Assembly (NCBI RefSeq): GCF_013294065.1
Contig: NZ_JABSNM010000001.1
Coordinates: 10,500-74,499, forward strand
Source: Sphaerotilus uruguayifluvii
GTDB taxonomy: Bacteria; Pseudomonadota; Gammaproteobacteria; Burkholderiales; Burkholderiaceae_C
Direction: 5' to 3'
DNA length: 64,000 nucleotides
A program made the position numbers and the translations under genes. The notes beneath the pieces are model-generated. The model worked only from the letters and a program-made list of their open reading frames with translations. It was not told the DNA's origin and made no database searches. Of this stretch, positions 1 to 8,623 are shown piece after piece; the first letter of the stretch is position 1; each line of letters opens with the position of its first letter.

Positions 1-138
1 GTCAGGCTGCTCAGCACGCTCACATCCTTCAGTTGGCTGCACCCGATCAGGTAGAGCTGCTGCAAGCCCGTCAGGCTGCTCAGCACGCTCACATCCGTCA
101 GTTGCCTGCACCCGATCAGGTAGAGCTGCTGCAGACTC
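1..138. repeat. Two near-identical 69-bp tandem repeats inside the LRR gene
   Basis: Bases 1-69 and 70-138 are almost the same sequence, differing at a few positions. Each copy encodes one 23-residue leucine-rich repeat on the minus strand. Such high nucleotide identity between adjacent units suggests recent duplication or slippage. More copies may lie beyond the left edge. Confidence 0.85.
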
Positions 139-428
139 TTCAGACCGGACACCGGCTTTATGTCGGAGAGAGCAAATGACTGCTCCCACCAGCTCTCTGC
201 AGTTGCGTCCACGCCGCAGAGCAACGCTTTCAACCCCATGAGGCACGAGACAGCCCGGATATCCGCCAGCTTCTGGCATCCGCGCAGATCGAGTGTTTCC
301 AGACGGGTCAATGTCCGCAGACTGTCCGGCAGCCGATCAATGTCCAGCCCTCGCAGCGACAGCTCCAGCGCCCCGCTGGCCTTCGCCTCCGCAATCCGCC
401 GCTCCGCCTCTGCGTCGTCTCTCGCCAT
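1..428 (-). CDS. Leucine-rich-repeat protein, 5' part (runs off left edge)
   Basis: The reading frame opens at ATG 428-426 and stays open to base 1, so only the first 142 residues are seen. The N-terminus is a charged helix (MARDDAEAERRIAEAKASG) followed by a repeat beginning LELSLRGLDIDRLP, then LRR units of the LQQLYLIGCxQL-DVSVLSSLTG type, each 23 residues. The charged helix plus first repeat resembles the N-terminal cap of bacterial LRR/ROCO-type proteins, usually involved in protein-protein contacts. No signal peptide is seen, so a cytoplasmic protein is likely. A GGGGG stretch about 10 nt before the ATG may serve as ribosome site. The gene starts only 37 bp past a terminator hairpin for the upstream gene. 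By eye its base composition is clearly less GC-rich than all genes to its right, which suggests transfer. What follows the repeats cannot be seen. Confidence 0.75.
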   Translation of the reverse strand, partial: MARDDAEAERRIAEAKASGALELSLRGLDIDRLPDSLRTLTRLETLDLRGCQKLADIRAVSCLMGLKALLCGVDATAESWWEQSFALSDIKPVSGLKSLQQLYLIGCRQLTDVSVLSSLTGLQQLYLIGCSQLKDVSVLSSL

Positions 429-464
429 CTGCTGCGCCCCCTGAGTTTTTGCACGCCCAAACAA

Positions 465-495
465 ACAGGCCGCAGATGGTAAATCTGCGGCCTGT
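465..495 (-). terminator. Rho-independent terminator for the CMD-family gene
   Basis: A perfect 13-bp stem (ACAGGCCGCAGAT with its complement) encloses a 5-nt loop. Read on the minus strand it is followed by TTGTTTGG, a modest T-rich tail. It lies 39 bp past the stop codon of the carboxymuconolactone decarboxylase-like gene and just upstream of the LRR gene, so the latter probably has its own promoter or relies on readthrough. Confidence 0.8.
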
Positions 496-534
496 CAGGT
501 CGGCAAGCGGGCGCCGTCTCGGGTGCGTTCCGCC

Positions 535-960
535 TCAGCTCGGATCCAGCCCATCCACCGACAGCCCGCTGTCGGCCATCCATTCCTTCGCGGCGCGGAA
601 GGCCTCGATGGCGGCCGGGGCGCCGGCGTAGGGGGCGACGTGCAGCAGCACCTCGCGGATCTCGGCCAGCGTGGCGCCGTTGTTCATCGCGCCGCGCAGG
701 TGGCCCTTGAGCTCCTGGCTGCGGCCCAGCGCGGCCAGCATCGCCACGGTGCACAGGCTGCGCTGCTTGAGCTCCAGCCCCTCGCGCAGCCAGGTCGAGC
801 CCCAGGCGTGCTCGTTGACGTAGGCCTGCAGCGGCTTCGAGAAGGCGTCCGCCGCGCCCAGCGCGCGGTCGACGAAGGCGTCGCCCATGACCTGGCGGCG
901 GCGCTGCTCGCCGGCGGACGGCGCGGGGGAGACGGCGGAATCGGGGCGATCGGTGCTCAT
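535..960 (-). CDS. Carboxymuconolactone decarboxylase (CMD) family protein
   Basis: The 141-residue product matches the single-domain 4-carboxymuconolactone decarboxylase/gamma-CMD family: GDAFVDRAL near residues 27-35, then KQRSLCTVAMLAALGRSQEL and HLRGAMNNGATLAEIREVLLHV, the alpha-helical core of the family. The true PcaC reaction is decarboxylation of 4-carboxymuconolactone in the protocatechuate branch, but no other pca gene is near, so the substrate is unknown. I chose ATG 960 because homologues begin close to this point; an upstream in-frame ATG at 1018 would add a low-complexity Ser-rich stretch. A terminator follows the gene. The AraC-type regulator directly upstream on the same strand (gap 56 bp) is a likely controller and the two may be cotranscribed. 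Confidence 0.85.
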   Translation of the reverse strand: MSTDRPDSAVSPAPSAGEQRRRQVMGDAFVDRALGAADAFSKPLQAYVNEHAWGSTWLREGLELKQRSLCTVAMLAALGRSQELKGHLRGAMNNGATLAEIREVLLHVAPYAGAPAAIEAFRAAKEWMADSGLSVDGLDPS

Positions 961-1016
961 GTCGGTGCTCGTGTCGAAGGAAGAGGAAAAGGAAGAAGGA
1001 GGCTGCCGGGGCGGCA

Positions 1017-2069
1017 TCAGGCGGCAGTATCGGGGCGGCCGTCGTCGGCTTCGTCGCCGGGCAGGCGCGCCCAGCGGCAGGGGCGCTCGCGCGTGGGCAC
1101 GAAGGGGAGCGCCGGCACGGCGGCGTCGGTCGCGCCGGCGGGCCGGCTCGGCCGCGCCTGGCGCCAGACCGCCGGCGTCAGCCCGTGGCGGGCGCGGAAG
1201 GTGCGGATGAAGTAGCCCGAGGACGCGAAGCCGCAGGCCCAGGCCACCTCCTTGACCGCCAGCGCAGCCTCGTCGGCCAGCAGCCGCTCGGCACGGTCGA
1301 GGCGCAGGCGCACGATGTGCGCGGCCAGCGTCTCGCCGGCATGGCGGTGGAAGAGGTGCGAGAGGTAGTCGGCGCTGCAGCCGCAGTGCGCGGCCAGATC
1401 GCGCACGCTCAGCGTGTGGTCGCCCAGGCGGTCGCGGATCAGCGAGCGCGCCCGCGCCAGCAGCGGCGGCTCGACGCTGACCTCGGTGGCCGCGCCGGCC
1501 TCGAGCACCCGGCGCACCCCGGCCAGCGCCGCGGCCACCAGCGCACGGCGCTGCAGCGCCAGCGCCGCGTCGCCCTCCTCGCCCGGCAGCGCCGCGTCGG
1601 CCAGCCAGTCCTGGATGCGCGCGACCTGCGCATGGCCGCGCACCTCCAGGTGCAGGATGCCGGGGCGGCCGGGATGCACCTCGTGCGCCAGATGGCTGCA
1701 CAGCGAGCCGGCATCAGCGTGGATCACCAGATTCTGGAAGGCCTGCGCCGGCGCCGGTCCGGCCGCGCGCACATGCTCGTCATGCAGCAGCTTCGGCGGC
1801 ACCAGCAGCATCTCGCCGGGCCGCAGCAGCCGCTCGGCATGCGGGAAGATGAAGCGGGTCGTGCCCGAGACCTGCAGGAAGAGCTCGGCGGCCAGATGGA
1901 AATGGCCCTCGCCGCGACCGGGCCAGACCGCCGGATGCGGCGGCAGCCACAGCGGCGCGCGCCCCTCGGCCGCCGCGCGCGCGAAGCGCTCGACCAGCTC
2001 GCGCAGGCGCTGCGCCGGCTCGGCCGGCAGGTCGGCCGTCATCGCCGCGGCATCCAGGTTTTCTGACAT
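1017..2069 (-). CDS. AraC-family transcriptional regulator
   Basis: A 350-residue regulator. Residues about 30-150 form a cupin-like sensing region ([33 protein letters not shown]), and residues about 220-320 hold the double helix-turn-helix of AraC/XylS proteins: [21 protein letters not shown] and [22 protein letters not shown] followed by GLTP. Start ATG 2069 was preferred over an upstream in-frame start near 2165, which would run into the divergent ThuA-like gene. It is divergent from the ThuA-like gene (65-bp gap) and precedes the CMD gene on the same strand. Regulation of the sugar-type genes on the plus strand (ThuA-like, MFS) is plausible from the divergent arrangement but is inference. 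Confidence 0.85.
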   Translation of the reverse strand: MSENLDAAAMTADLPAEPAQRLRELVERFARAAAEGRAPLWLPPHPAVWPGRGEGHFHLAAELFLQVSGTTRFIFPHAERLLRPGEMLLVPPKLLHDEHVRAAGPAPAQAFQNLVIHADAGSLCSHLAHEVHPGRPGILHLEVRGHAQVARIQDWLADAALPGEEGDAALALQRRALVAAALAGVRRVLEAGAATEVSVEPPLLARARSLIRDRLGDHTLSVRDLAAHCGCSADYLSHLFHRHAGETLAAHIVRLRLDRAERLLADEAALAVKEVAWACGFASSGYFIRTFRARHGLTPAVWRQARPSRPAGATDAAVPALPFVPTRERPCRWARLPGDEADDGRPDTAA

Positions 2070-2098
2070 GGTTCGAGGTTTTGTGCTGTCGGCAGCCG

Positions 2099-2128
2099 TT
2101 GCCGCCCACCCGGGGAAAAACCTATTCT
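2099..2128 (+). promoter_or_regulatory. Candidate sigma-70 promoter for the ThuA-like gene
   Basis: TTGCCG (2099-2104) and TATTCT (2123-2128) are separated by 18 bp. The predicted start of transcription falls at or next to the ATG at 2135, so the mRNA would be leaderless or nearly so. No Shine-Dalgarno sequence is seen before the ATG, which fits. Confidence 0.4.
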
Positions 2129-2134
2129 GCCGAC

Positions 2135-2935
2135 ATGCAAAGTCCCGCTCCATTGCCCGCGCCACCAGCGCGGATTTCTGTCATCGTCTGGAACGAATTC
2201 CGCCACGAGCGCACCCGGCCGGAGGTCGCCGCGATCTATCCGGACGGCATTCACGCGACGATCGCCGCCGCGCTGGCCGAGCTGCCCGGCCTGGGCCCGG
2301 GCGCACGCGCGCTCGAGATCGGCACCGCCACGCTCGACGAGCCCGAGCAGGGCCTGTCGGAAGAGCGCCTGGCCGGCTGCGACGTGCTGGTCTGGTGGGG
2401 CCACCGGGCGCATGCCGAGATCGAGGATGCGGTCGTCGACCGGCTGCAGCGCCATGTGCTGGCCGGCATGGGCCTGATCGTGCTGCACTCGGGCCACTTC
2501 TCGCGCCTCTTCCGCCGGCTGATGGGCACGCACTGCTCGCTGCAGTGGCGTGTCGCCGGCGAGCGCGAGCGGCTGTGGGTGGTCGAACCCGCGCACCCGA
2601 TCGCCGCCGGCCTGGACGACTGCATCGAGCTCGCGCAGGAAGAGATGTACGGCGAGCGCTTCGACGTTCCCGCGCCCGACAGCACCGTGTTCATCTCCTG
2701 GTTCGAGGGCGGCGAGGTCTTCCGCTCGGGCTGCTGCTGGCAGCGCGGCCACGGGCGCATCTTCTATTTCCGTCCGGGCCACGAGACCTATCCCACCTAT
2801 CACCACCCGCAGATCCGGCGCGTGCTGGCCAACGCGGTGCAGTGGGCCGCGCCGAACTCGGCGCGCCGGCCCGACCGCTGCCCGAAGGTCGAGCCGCGCG
2901 AGCGGCTGGCCGCGCGCCCGGGAGCATCCGCATGA
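2135..2935 (+). CDS. ThuA-like domain protein (trehalose-utilization family)
   Basis: The 266-residue product has the glutamine-amidotransferase-like fold signature of Thu[14 protein letters not shown] at the N-terminus, the [15 protein letters not shown] strand-loop near residue 85, [14 protein letters not shown] near residue 115, and a C-terminal [17 protein letters not shown] segment. ThuA proteins are linked to disaccharide (trehalose-type) keto-sugar metabolism in rhizobia, but the exact reaction is not settled. The gene overlaps the next gene, an MFS transporter, by 4 bp (ATGA), so uptake or efflux of the same compound is likely. It is divergent from an AraC regulator. Confidence 0.8.
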   Translation: MQSPAPLPAPPARISVIVWNEFRHERTRPEVAAIYPDGIHATIAAALAELPGLGPGARALEIGTATLDEPEQGLSEERLAGCDVLVWWGHRAHAEIEDAVVDRLQRHVLAGMGLIVLHSGHFSRLFRRLMGTHCSLQWRVAGERERLWVVEPAHPIAAGLDDCIELAQEEMYGERFDVPAPDSTVFISWFEGGEVFRSGCCWQRGHGRIFYFRPGHETYPTYHHPQIRRVLANAVQWAAPNSARRPDRCPKVEPRERLAARPGASA

Positions 2936-4131
2936 CGACCACCCTGACCTCCCCGCTGACCGGCGCCGCCGCGCCGCCCTCGCCGTCCCGGCTGTCGCGC
3001 GCGCGCACCGCCACGCGGGCGCTCTTCGCCATGCTCGGCCTGGTCGGTGGCGCCTGGGGCGTGCACATCCCGTCGGTCAAGGCGCAGTACGGCCTGGACG
3101 AGGCGATGCTGTCGCTGGTGCTGCTGTCGGCGGCGGCCGGCGCGGTGGTGTCGCTGTTCACCGCCGGGCGGGTGGTCGGCCGGCTGGGCGCGCGTGGCGC
3201 GGCGCGGGCCTGCGCGCTGGTGATGGGCTCGATGCTGGCGCTGGTGCTGCACTGGCCCTCGCTGGCGCTGCTGCTGCCGGCGATGCTGGTCTTCGGCGCG
3301 GCGATGAGCCTCTACGACGTGTCGATCAACGCCGAGGGCTCGGCGCTCGAGATGCTCGGCGGCCGGGCGATCATGAGCGGCCTGCACGGCATGTTCAGCC
3401 TCGGCGCGATGGCCGGCGCGGCGCTGGCCGCGGGCCTGCTGCGGCTGGAGGTGGCGCCGGAGCACCAGCTCGCCGGCTTCGGCCTGCTGATGGCGCTGGC
3501 GGTGCTGGTCGCCGCCCGCGGCATGCTCGACACCCACCCGGCGCCCGAGCCGCACGAGGGCCCGCAGGCGCATTTCGCCTGGCCGCGCGGCCAGCTGCTG
3601 GTCATCGGCCTGCTGATCTTCGCCGGCATGAGCGCCGAGGGCGTGATGTACGACTGGTGCGTGCTCTACCTGAAGCAGGAGCTCGGCATGCCTCAGGCCC
3701 AGGCCGGCCTGGGCTATGCCGCCTTCGCCGGCGCGATGGCGCTGGCGCGCTTCGCCGGCGACCGGCTGCGCGCGCGCTGCCCCGAGGACCAGCTGCTGGC
3801 CTTCAGCGCCGGGCTGTCGGCCTTCGCGATGGCGGTGGTGCTGGTCAGCGGCCACCCGTGGGTCTCGCTGGCCGGCTACGCGCTGGTCGGCGCCGGCCTG
3901 GCGCCGGTGGTGCCGATCCTCTACAACGCCGCGACCCGGGTGCCGGGCACCAGCCGCGCCGCGGCGATCGCCTCGGTCTCGTCGATCGGCTACAGCGGCT
4001 TCCTGATCGGTCCGCCGCTGATCGGCGCGATCGCGCACGCGCTCAGCCTGAGCGCCGCGATGGGCGTGGTGGTGGTGGCCGCGAGCCTGCTGTCGATCTT
4101 CTCGCACCGGGTGCCGACGGCCCGGCGCTGA
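2932..4131 (+). CDS. MFS transporter, YbjJ-like
   Basis: A 399-residue inner-membrane protein with about 12 hydrophobic segments. The first segments ([24 protein letters not shown]) and the region [15 protein letters not shown] near residue 125 resemble the YbjJ branch of the major facilitator superfamily, whose substrates are mostly unknown (sugars or small polar compounds proposed). Start ATG 2932 overlaps the stop of the ThuA-like gene by 4 bp, showing translational coupling. The two probably form one operon under the divergent AraC regulator. Confidence 0.8.
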   Translation: MTTTLTSPLTGAAAPPSPSRLSRARTATRALFAMLGLVGGAWGVHIPSVKAQYGLDEAMLSLVLLSAAAGAVVSLFTAGRVVGRLGARGAARACALVMGSMLALVLHWPSLALLLPAMLVFGAAMSLYDVSINAEGSALEMLGGRAIMSGLHGMFSLGAMAGAALAAGLLRLEVAPEHQLAGFGLLMALAVLVAARGMLDTHPAPEPHEGPQAHFAWPRGQLLVIGLLIFAGMSAEGVMYDWCVLYLKQELGMPQAQAGLGYAAFAGAMALARFAGDRLRARCPEDQLLAFSAGLSAFAMAVVLVSGHPWVSLAGYALVGAGLAPVVPILYNAATRVPGTSRAAAIASVSSIGYSGFLIGPPLIGAIAHALSLSAAMGVVVVAASLLSIFSHRVPTARR

Positions 4132-4169
4132 TCCGCGCCCGCCGCCGGGCCGCGGAGCCGCAGAGCCGG

Positions 4170-4754
4170 TCAGAGCTGGCCGCAGGCCCCCAGCAGCGCG
4201 CCGGCGGCCAGCATCCACGGCAGCGCCAGCCGGGTGCGCCACACCAGCAGCGCCACGCCGGCAGCCAGCAGCAGCGGCCGCACCTCAGGCCAGCCGCCGC
4301 GCTCGCCCTGCAGCAGCAGCGTGGCGGTCGACATCAGCACGCCGATCACCACCGGCGCCAGCCCGAGACGAAAGGCCTGCACCGCCAGATGCTGCTGATG
4401 GCGGCCGATCCAGCGGGTCACGCCCAGCGCCAGCAGGCTGCTGGGCAGCAGCACCGCCGCCAGGCTCAGCAGCGCGCCGCACAGGCCGGACACCAGCGCG
4501 GCGGCGCTCGCCGGTGCCGCGCCGCTGCCGCCCACGCCCACCTGCCAGCCCAGCAGCGCGATGAAGAGCACGTTCGGCCCCGGCGCGGCCTGCGCCAGCA
4601 CCAGCGCCTGGGTGAACTGCGCCGGGCTCAGCCAGGCCAGCTCGCGCACCAGATGCAGATGCAGCGCCGGTGCCAGCGTGACCGCGCCGCCGACCGCCAG
4701 CAGCGACAGGCTCAGGTGCAGGCCGGCCAGCGTCATCCAGTCCGCCAGGCTCAT
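4170..4754 (-). CDS. Chromate transporter, short-chain subunit (second half)
   Basis: A 194-residue membrane protein of the CHR family, one homologous half only. The family signature appears as LLAVGGAVTLAPALH near residue 20, LSPAQFTQALVLAQAAPGPN near residue 45, then four or more hydrophobic helices. Short-chain CHR proteins act as pairs encoded side by side; the partner is the gene directly upstream, which it overlaps by 4 bp (ATG 4754-4752 with TGA 4753-4751). The usual role is chromate efflux, but many CHR proteins have no shown substrate. It closes a long minus-strand run that begins at the tricarballylate genes. Confidence 0.85.
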   Translation of the reverse strand: MSLADWMTLAGLHLSLSLLAVGGAVTLAPALHLHLVRELAWLSPAQFTQALVLAQAAPGPNVLFIALLGWQVGVGGSGAAPASAAALVSGLCGALLSLAAVLLPSSLLALGVTRWIGRHQQHLAVQAFRLGLAPVVIGVLMSTATLLLQGERGGWPEVRPLLLAAGVALLVWRTRLALPWMLAAGALLGACGQL

Positions 4755-5362
4755 CGCCGCCCCTTCTTCATGACGAGGGCGGTGGCCAGCGCGCCGCACA
4801 GGCCCAGGCCGGGCACCACCCAGGTCAGCGGCCAGCCCGCCAGCGCCAGCGCGGCCCAGGCCAGCACCGCCACCGCCAGCGCCGGCAGGACACCGAGCGG
4901 ATGCGAGCGCAGCGCGGCCGCCAGCCGCAGGCCGGTGCCGACGATCAGCCCGGCCGCGACCACGCCCATGCCCTCGAGCGCCCCGGAGACGACCCGCTGC
5001 GTGTCCGGATGCGCCGCCAGACCGCCGGCCACGCCCGCCAGCAGCAGCGCCAGCGCGAGCGGCAGCAGCAGCAGGCCGGCCAGCGCGGCGGCGGCCCCGC
5101 GCCAGCCGTGCGTGCGGTCGCCCAGCATCAGCGCCAGATTGCAGACATTCGGCCCGGGCAGCACCTGGGCCACCGCCCAGTCCTGCAGGAAGGACTCGGG
5201 CGTGTACCAGCGCTCTCGCTCGACCAGCTCGCGCTGCACCACCGCCAGCACGCCGCCGAAGCCCTGCAGCGAGGTGCGGGTGAAGACGAGGAACAGCTGC
5301 GCCGGACCGCCCGGCCTGCGCAGCTCGGCGGCCTCGGACCGGGCGGCCGGCGTCGTGCTCAT
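4751..5362 (-). CDS. Chromate transporter, short-chain subunit (first half)
   Basis: A 203-residue inner-membrane protein. It carries the CHR motif set: TSLQGFGGVLAVVQRELVE near residue 31, RWYTPESFLQDWAVAQVLPGPN near residue 52, and hydrophobic helices after that. With the next gene it forms a split ChrA pair, in contrast to the single full-length ChrA at 59097-60443. It starts 17 bp after the stop of a periplasmic solute-binding protein gene and so is almost certainly in the same transcript. Whether it moves chromate or an organic or oxyanion ligand of that binding protein is open. Confidence 0.85.
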   Translation of the reverse strand: MSTTPAARSEAAELRRPGGPAQLFLVFTRTSLQGFGGVLAVVQRELVERERWYTPESFLQDWAVAQVLPGPNVCNLALMLGDRTHGWRGAAAALAGLLLLPLALALLLAGVAGGLAAHPDTQRVVSGALEGMGVVAAGLIVGTGLRLAAALRSHPLGVLPALAVAVLAWAALALAGWPLTWVVPGLGLCGALATALVMKKGRR

Positions 5363-5379
5363 CGCGCGGGCCTCGCCGC

Positions 5380-6201
5380 TCAGCGGGCCGGCGCCTCGGC
5401 CACCGGATCCAGCCCGGTGGCGCGCACGATCGGCGCCACCGCCGCCGAGCGCAGGAAGCGCGCCAGATGCCGCGCCGCCTCCTGCTGCGACGAGTCCTGC
5501 ACCAGCCCGGCCGAGAAGAACAGCGACTGCTGCACCTCCGGCGGCAGCGTGCCGATGAAGTCCAGCTCCTTGAAATAGATCAGCTCGCTGACCTGCTGGA
5601 AGCCCAGCTCGGCGTCACCGCGCGCCACCACCGCCCCGACCCGCTCGCTGAGGATGCGCTTGCCGGTCTGGCGCAGCCGCTCCTCGACGCCCAGCTTCGG
5701 GAACAGCACGGTCGACAGATAGGCGCCGCTGGCGCTGGCCGAATAGGCCACCGAGCCGGCCTCGAGCAGGGTGCGGCGCAGCGCCTCGACGGTCGAGATG
5801 TCCGGCCGCGGCGCGCCCTTGCGCACCGCCGCACCGATGTGCGAACGCGCCAGGTCCAGGCGCGAGCCCGGCACCAGGCGGCCGTCCTTCTCGAGCGCCT
5901 CCAGGCCGGTCTCCGACAGGATCACCAGGTCGAACTTCTCGCCCCGGGCGAAGCGGCTGGGAATCGAGTCCGGCGCATTGCCGACCGAGGCGCCGAAGGA
6001 GCTCCTGACCGTGTGGCCGCTGGCGGCCTCGTAGATCGGGATGAGCTGCTTGTAGGCCTCGGTGAAGGCGCCGGAAGTGATGACGTGCAGTTCAGCAGCC
6101 ACGGCCGCGCCGCTGGCCAGCAGGCTGCTGGCGCCCAGCACCAGGGTGGCGCCCAGCCGCAGCCAGGTGCGCCGGACCGGCATCGCTTGCATCTTCTTCA
6201 T
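5380..6201 (-). CDS. ModA-like periplasmic solute-binding protein
   Basis: The 273-residue product has an N-terminal signal peptide (MKKMQAMPVRRTWLRLGATL, hydrophobic core, cleavage near AVAAE at about residue 36) and then an extracellular solute-binding fold: LHVITSGAFTEAYKQLIPIYE, FDLVILSETGLEALEKDG, SVAYSASASGAYLSTVL, ELGFQQVSELIYF. The layout is that of ModA-type (molybdate) binding proteins, also seen in orphan oxyanion or organic-acid binders. No ModB or ModC gene lies nearby. Its position between tctC and the split ChrA pair suggests it serves one of them or is a ligand trap or sensor. Confidence 0.75.
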   Translation of the reverse strand: MKKMQAMPVRRTWLRLGATLVLGASSLLASGAAVAAELHVITSGAFTEAYKQLIPIYEAASGHTVRSSFGASVGNAPDSIPSRFARGEKFDLVILSETGLEALEKDGRLVPGSRLDLARSHIGAAVRKGAPRPDISTVEALRRTLLEAGSVAYSASASGAYLSTVLFPKLGVEERLRQTGKRILSERVGAVVARGDAELGFQQVSELIYFKELDFIGTLPPEVQQSLFFSAGLVQDSSQQEAARHLARFLRSAAVAPIVRATGLDPVAEAPAR

Positions 6202-6219
6202 GGTCGGTCTCCTTCTTGT

Positions 6220-6251
6220 CGTGTCGTCGTTCCGTGTCGTCGTGTCGTCGC
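6220..6251. repeat. Short tandem CGTGTCGTCG repeats before the ModA-like gene
   Basis: Three copies of CGTGTCGTCG-type sequence lie at 6220-6230, 6233-6243 and 6241-6251, in the 58-bp gap between the tctC stop and the ModA-like start. On the minus strand they read as CGACGACACG units just ahead of the AAGGAG ribosome site. A slippage-prone simple repeat in a leader could tune expression. Confidence 0.6.
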
Positions 6252-6259
6252 GTGGCGTG

Positions 6260-7315
6260 TCAGTCCATGACGATCTTGCGATCGCGGATCACGCGGCCCC
6301 AGTAGGCGGACTCGCGCTCGATCTCGCGGCCCAGCTCCTCGCGGGTGCCCGGCGCCGGCGGCATGCCGTGGCGGTTCAGCTCGGCGACCACCTCGGGCGA
6401 CTTCAGCACCTTGACCAGCTCGGCGTTCCAGCGGTCCAGCACCGGCCTGGGCACCCTGGACGCGGCCACGAAGGCATACCAGTTCGTGGCGTTGTAGCCG
6501 GGGTAGCCGGACTCGGCGATCGTCGGCACGCCGGGCAGCTGCGGCAGCCGCTTCGGCCCGGTGATGGCCAGCGGCACCAGCTTGCCGGCGTCGATGTGCT
6601 GCTGCGAGGTCGAATAGGTCGAGTAATACGCGGTGACCCGGCCGCCCAGCAGGTCCTGCAGCGCCGGCGCGCCGCCCTTGTACGGGATGTGCACGGTGTC
6701 GATGTGCGCCATGTCGTCCAGCAGCTCGCCGGCCAGGTGAGAGGCCGAGCCGGGCCCGGTCGAGGCGTAGTCGAGCCGGCCGGGCGTCTTCTTCGCCGCG
6801 GCGATGAAGTCGGCGAAGCTGCGGATGCCCGCGCCGGCATGCACCACCAGCACGTTCGGGAAGTTCACGCCCATCGTGATCGGCGCCAGGTCGCGGATCG
6901 GGTCGTAGCCGACCTTCATCAGGTGCGGCGCGATGGCCAGCGGCCCGACCGAGCCGAAGAGCAGCACGCTGCCGTCGGTCGGTCCCTGGGCGACGTACTG
7001 GTGCGCCAGGTTGCCGCCCGCGCCGGCCTTGTTCTCGATCACCACCGTGGCGCCGAGGTTGTCGCCCAGCTTCTTGCCGATGACCCGCGCGGCCATGTCG
7101 GCCGCCCCGCCGGCGGCGAAGCCCACGACGATGGTGACGGTCTTCTTCGGCGGGAAGTCGGCGCTCTGTGCCTGCACCGGTGCGGCGGCCAGCGCCAGCA
7201 GGCTCAGCGCACCGAGCAGCCCGGCGCGGCGCCGGATCGATCCGGCCGCGGAGGCAGGCGCCGGGGCACCGGCATCGCAGGGAAGGGAACAGCCGGAAGG
7301 CTCGGTCGAGGGCAT
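6260..7315 (-). CDS. TctC/Bug-family periplasmic binding protein
   Basis: The 351-residue product matches the Bug (Bordetella uptake gene) receptors of tripartite tricarboxylate transporters: signal region ending APVQAQS near residue 50, KTVTIVVGFAAGGAADMAARV, VVIENKAGAGGNLAHQYVA, LDYASTGPGSASHLAGELL and VPTIAESGYPGYNATNWY. These receptors bind carboxylates in a dicarboxylate clamp. TctA and TctB membrane genes are absent here, which is common for the many orphan Bug proteins of Burkholderiales. Its place right after tcuAB makes tricarballylate or citrate a sensible ligand. The 120-bp gap to tcuB may hold a secondary promoter. Confidence 0.85.
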   Translation of the reverse strand: MPSTEPSGCSLPCDAGAPAPASAAGSIRRRAGLLGALSLLALAAAPVQAQSADFPPKKTVTIVVGFAAGGAADMAARVIGKKLGDNLGATVVIENKAGAGGNLAHQYVAQGPTDGSVLLFGSVGPLAIAPHLMKVGYDPIRDLAPITMGVNFPNVLVVHAGAGIRSFADFIAAAKKTPGRLDYASTGPGSASHLAGELLDDMAHIDTVHIPYKGGAPALQDLLGGRVTAYYSTYSTSQQHIDAGKLVPLAITGPKRLPQLPGVPTIAESGYPGYNATNWYAFVAASRVPRPVLDRWNAELVKVLKSPEVVAELNRHGMPPAPGTREELGREIERESAYWGRVIRDRKIVMD

Positions 7316-7435
7316 GCGTGTCTCCTGGAAACGTTCGTGGGGCAGGGAGCGGCGCGCAGGCGCACGCCGGCGGCCACCGCCCGCGGCGGCCGCATCGGGA
7401 ACATCGAAAGCGAGGGGCCGAGGAGGCCGGGACGG

Positions 7436-8623
7436 TCAGTCGGCGCCGAGACCGACGGGACTGGGCAGGCGCCGCTCGACGTTGTGGCGCAGCAGGGCCG
7501 CCACCCGGAAGATGCCGTGGGCGAACTTGCCGTAGGGCAGCGTCAGGAACAGCGCCATCACCGCCCCCAGATGCAGGCACAGCAGCAGCGGCATCGCCGG
7601 CAGGCCGCGCGCCAGCCACAGCGCCAGACCGCTGGCGCTGGTCAGCGCCAGCAGCGTGATGAAGGCCATGTCCATCGGCCGCTGGGCGGCGTCGCCGTGC
7701 AGCGGATGACGGTGCATGCGCAGCCAGCCCAGCCCCAGCGATCCGGCCAGCAGGCTCACGCCGCCCGGCACGCCCAGCAGCTTGGGAAGGCCGGGCAGGT
7801 CGTAGGGTGCCGACTGGCCGCCCAGGTAGTGCATCAGCGTGGCCACGCCGGTGGCCGCGAAGCACAGGCCGAAGCCGTAGAAGGTGAGGTGGTGGAAGCG
7901 CCGCCGCCACAGCGTGTAGGCCTCGTCCGCCTCGTGGCAGCCGTCGCCGTGGCCGCCGTCCAGGTACTTCAGCGTCAGCACCTCCTGCGTGGCCGAGGCC
8001 GCCGCCTCGCCGCTCACCGGCCGGGCGCCCGTCACCGGGGTGATGCCGCGCCAGAAGCGCCGCACTCCCAGGCCCAGCGCCAGCACCGCCCACAGGAACA
8101 CCGGCGCGAACATCAGCACCAGGGTGTGGTGCGGGAAGATGGCGTAGAAGCCGCCCGGCCCCGGCGAGCCCCACAGCGCGCCGTTCCAGGCCGCCGCCAG
8201 CGCCAGGAACAGGCCCAGCGCCAGGCTCAGCAGCAGCGCCACCAACTGGCCGTTGCGCTGGTAGAGCCGGCCCAGCGGCGCGGGCCAGGCATGGTCGGCG
8301 TAGGTTCGGCCGCGCACCCGCGCCATCGCCTGCGGCACATTGACCGCGAAGGCATGCGGCGGCGCGTACTGGCAGGCGTGCAGGCAGGCGCCGCAGTTGT
8401 GGCAGAGATTGGCCAGGTAGTGCACGTCGGCCGCGGGGAACTCCAGGCGGCGCGTCATCGCCGGGAAGACCGCGCAGAAGCCCTCGCAGTAGCGGCAGGC
8501 ATTGCAGATCTGCAGCTGGCGCGCCACCTCCTCGACCGGATCGCCCTGCGCCAGCGCGGTGGCCTGGCGCACCAGCGTCTGCAGCGTGTCGGTGCCGCCG
8601 CGGCTCATGTCGACGGTGCTCAT
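7436..8623 (-). CDS. tcuB: Tricarballylate utilization protein TcuB (Fe-S membrane protein)
   Basis: The 395-residue protein has two cysteine clusters at its N-terminus ([11 protein letters not shown] near residue 40 and [16 protein letters not shown] near residue 74), followed by six or so membrane helices with histidines suited to heme binding. This is the CitB/TcuB layout: an Fe-S and cytochrome-like membrane protein that reoxidises the flavin of TcuA and passes electrons to the quinone pool. Its ATG at 8623 overlaps the tcuA stop by 4 bp. The carrier gene tcuC of the Salmonella tcuRABC operon is not found here; tctC follows instead. Confidence 0.88.
   Translation of the reverse strand: MSTVDMSRGGTDTLQTLVRQATALAQGDPVEEVARQLQICNACRYCEGFCAVFPAMTRRLEFPAADVHYLANLCHNCGACLHACQYAPPHAFAVNVPQAMARVRGRTYADHAWPAPLGRLYQRNGQLVALLLSLALGLFLALAAAWNGALWGSPGPGGFYAIFPHHTLVLMFAPVFLWAVLALGLGVRRFWRGITPVTGARPVSGEAAASATQEVLTLKYLDGGHGDGCHEADEAYTLWRRRFHHLTFYGFGLCFAATGVATLMHYLGGQSAPYDLPGLPKLLGVPGGVSLLAGSLGLGWLRMHRHPLHGDAAQRPMDMAFITLLALTSASGLALWLARGLPAMPLLLCLHLGAVMALFLTLPYGKFAHGIFRVAALLRHNVERRLPSPVGLGAD

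Noticed and set aside
1-138. CRISPR array from the 69-bp repeats
   Set aside because: The repeats are directly adjacent without spacers and are in frame with a leucine-rich-repeat protein.
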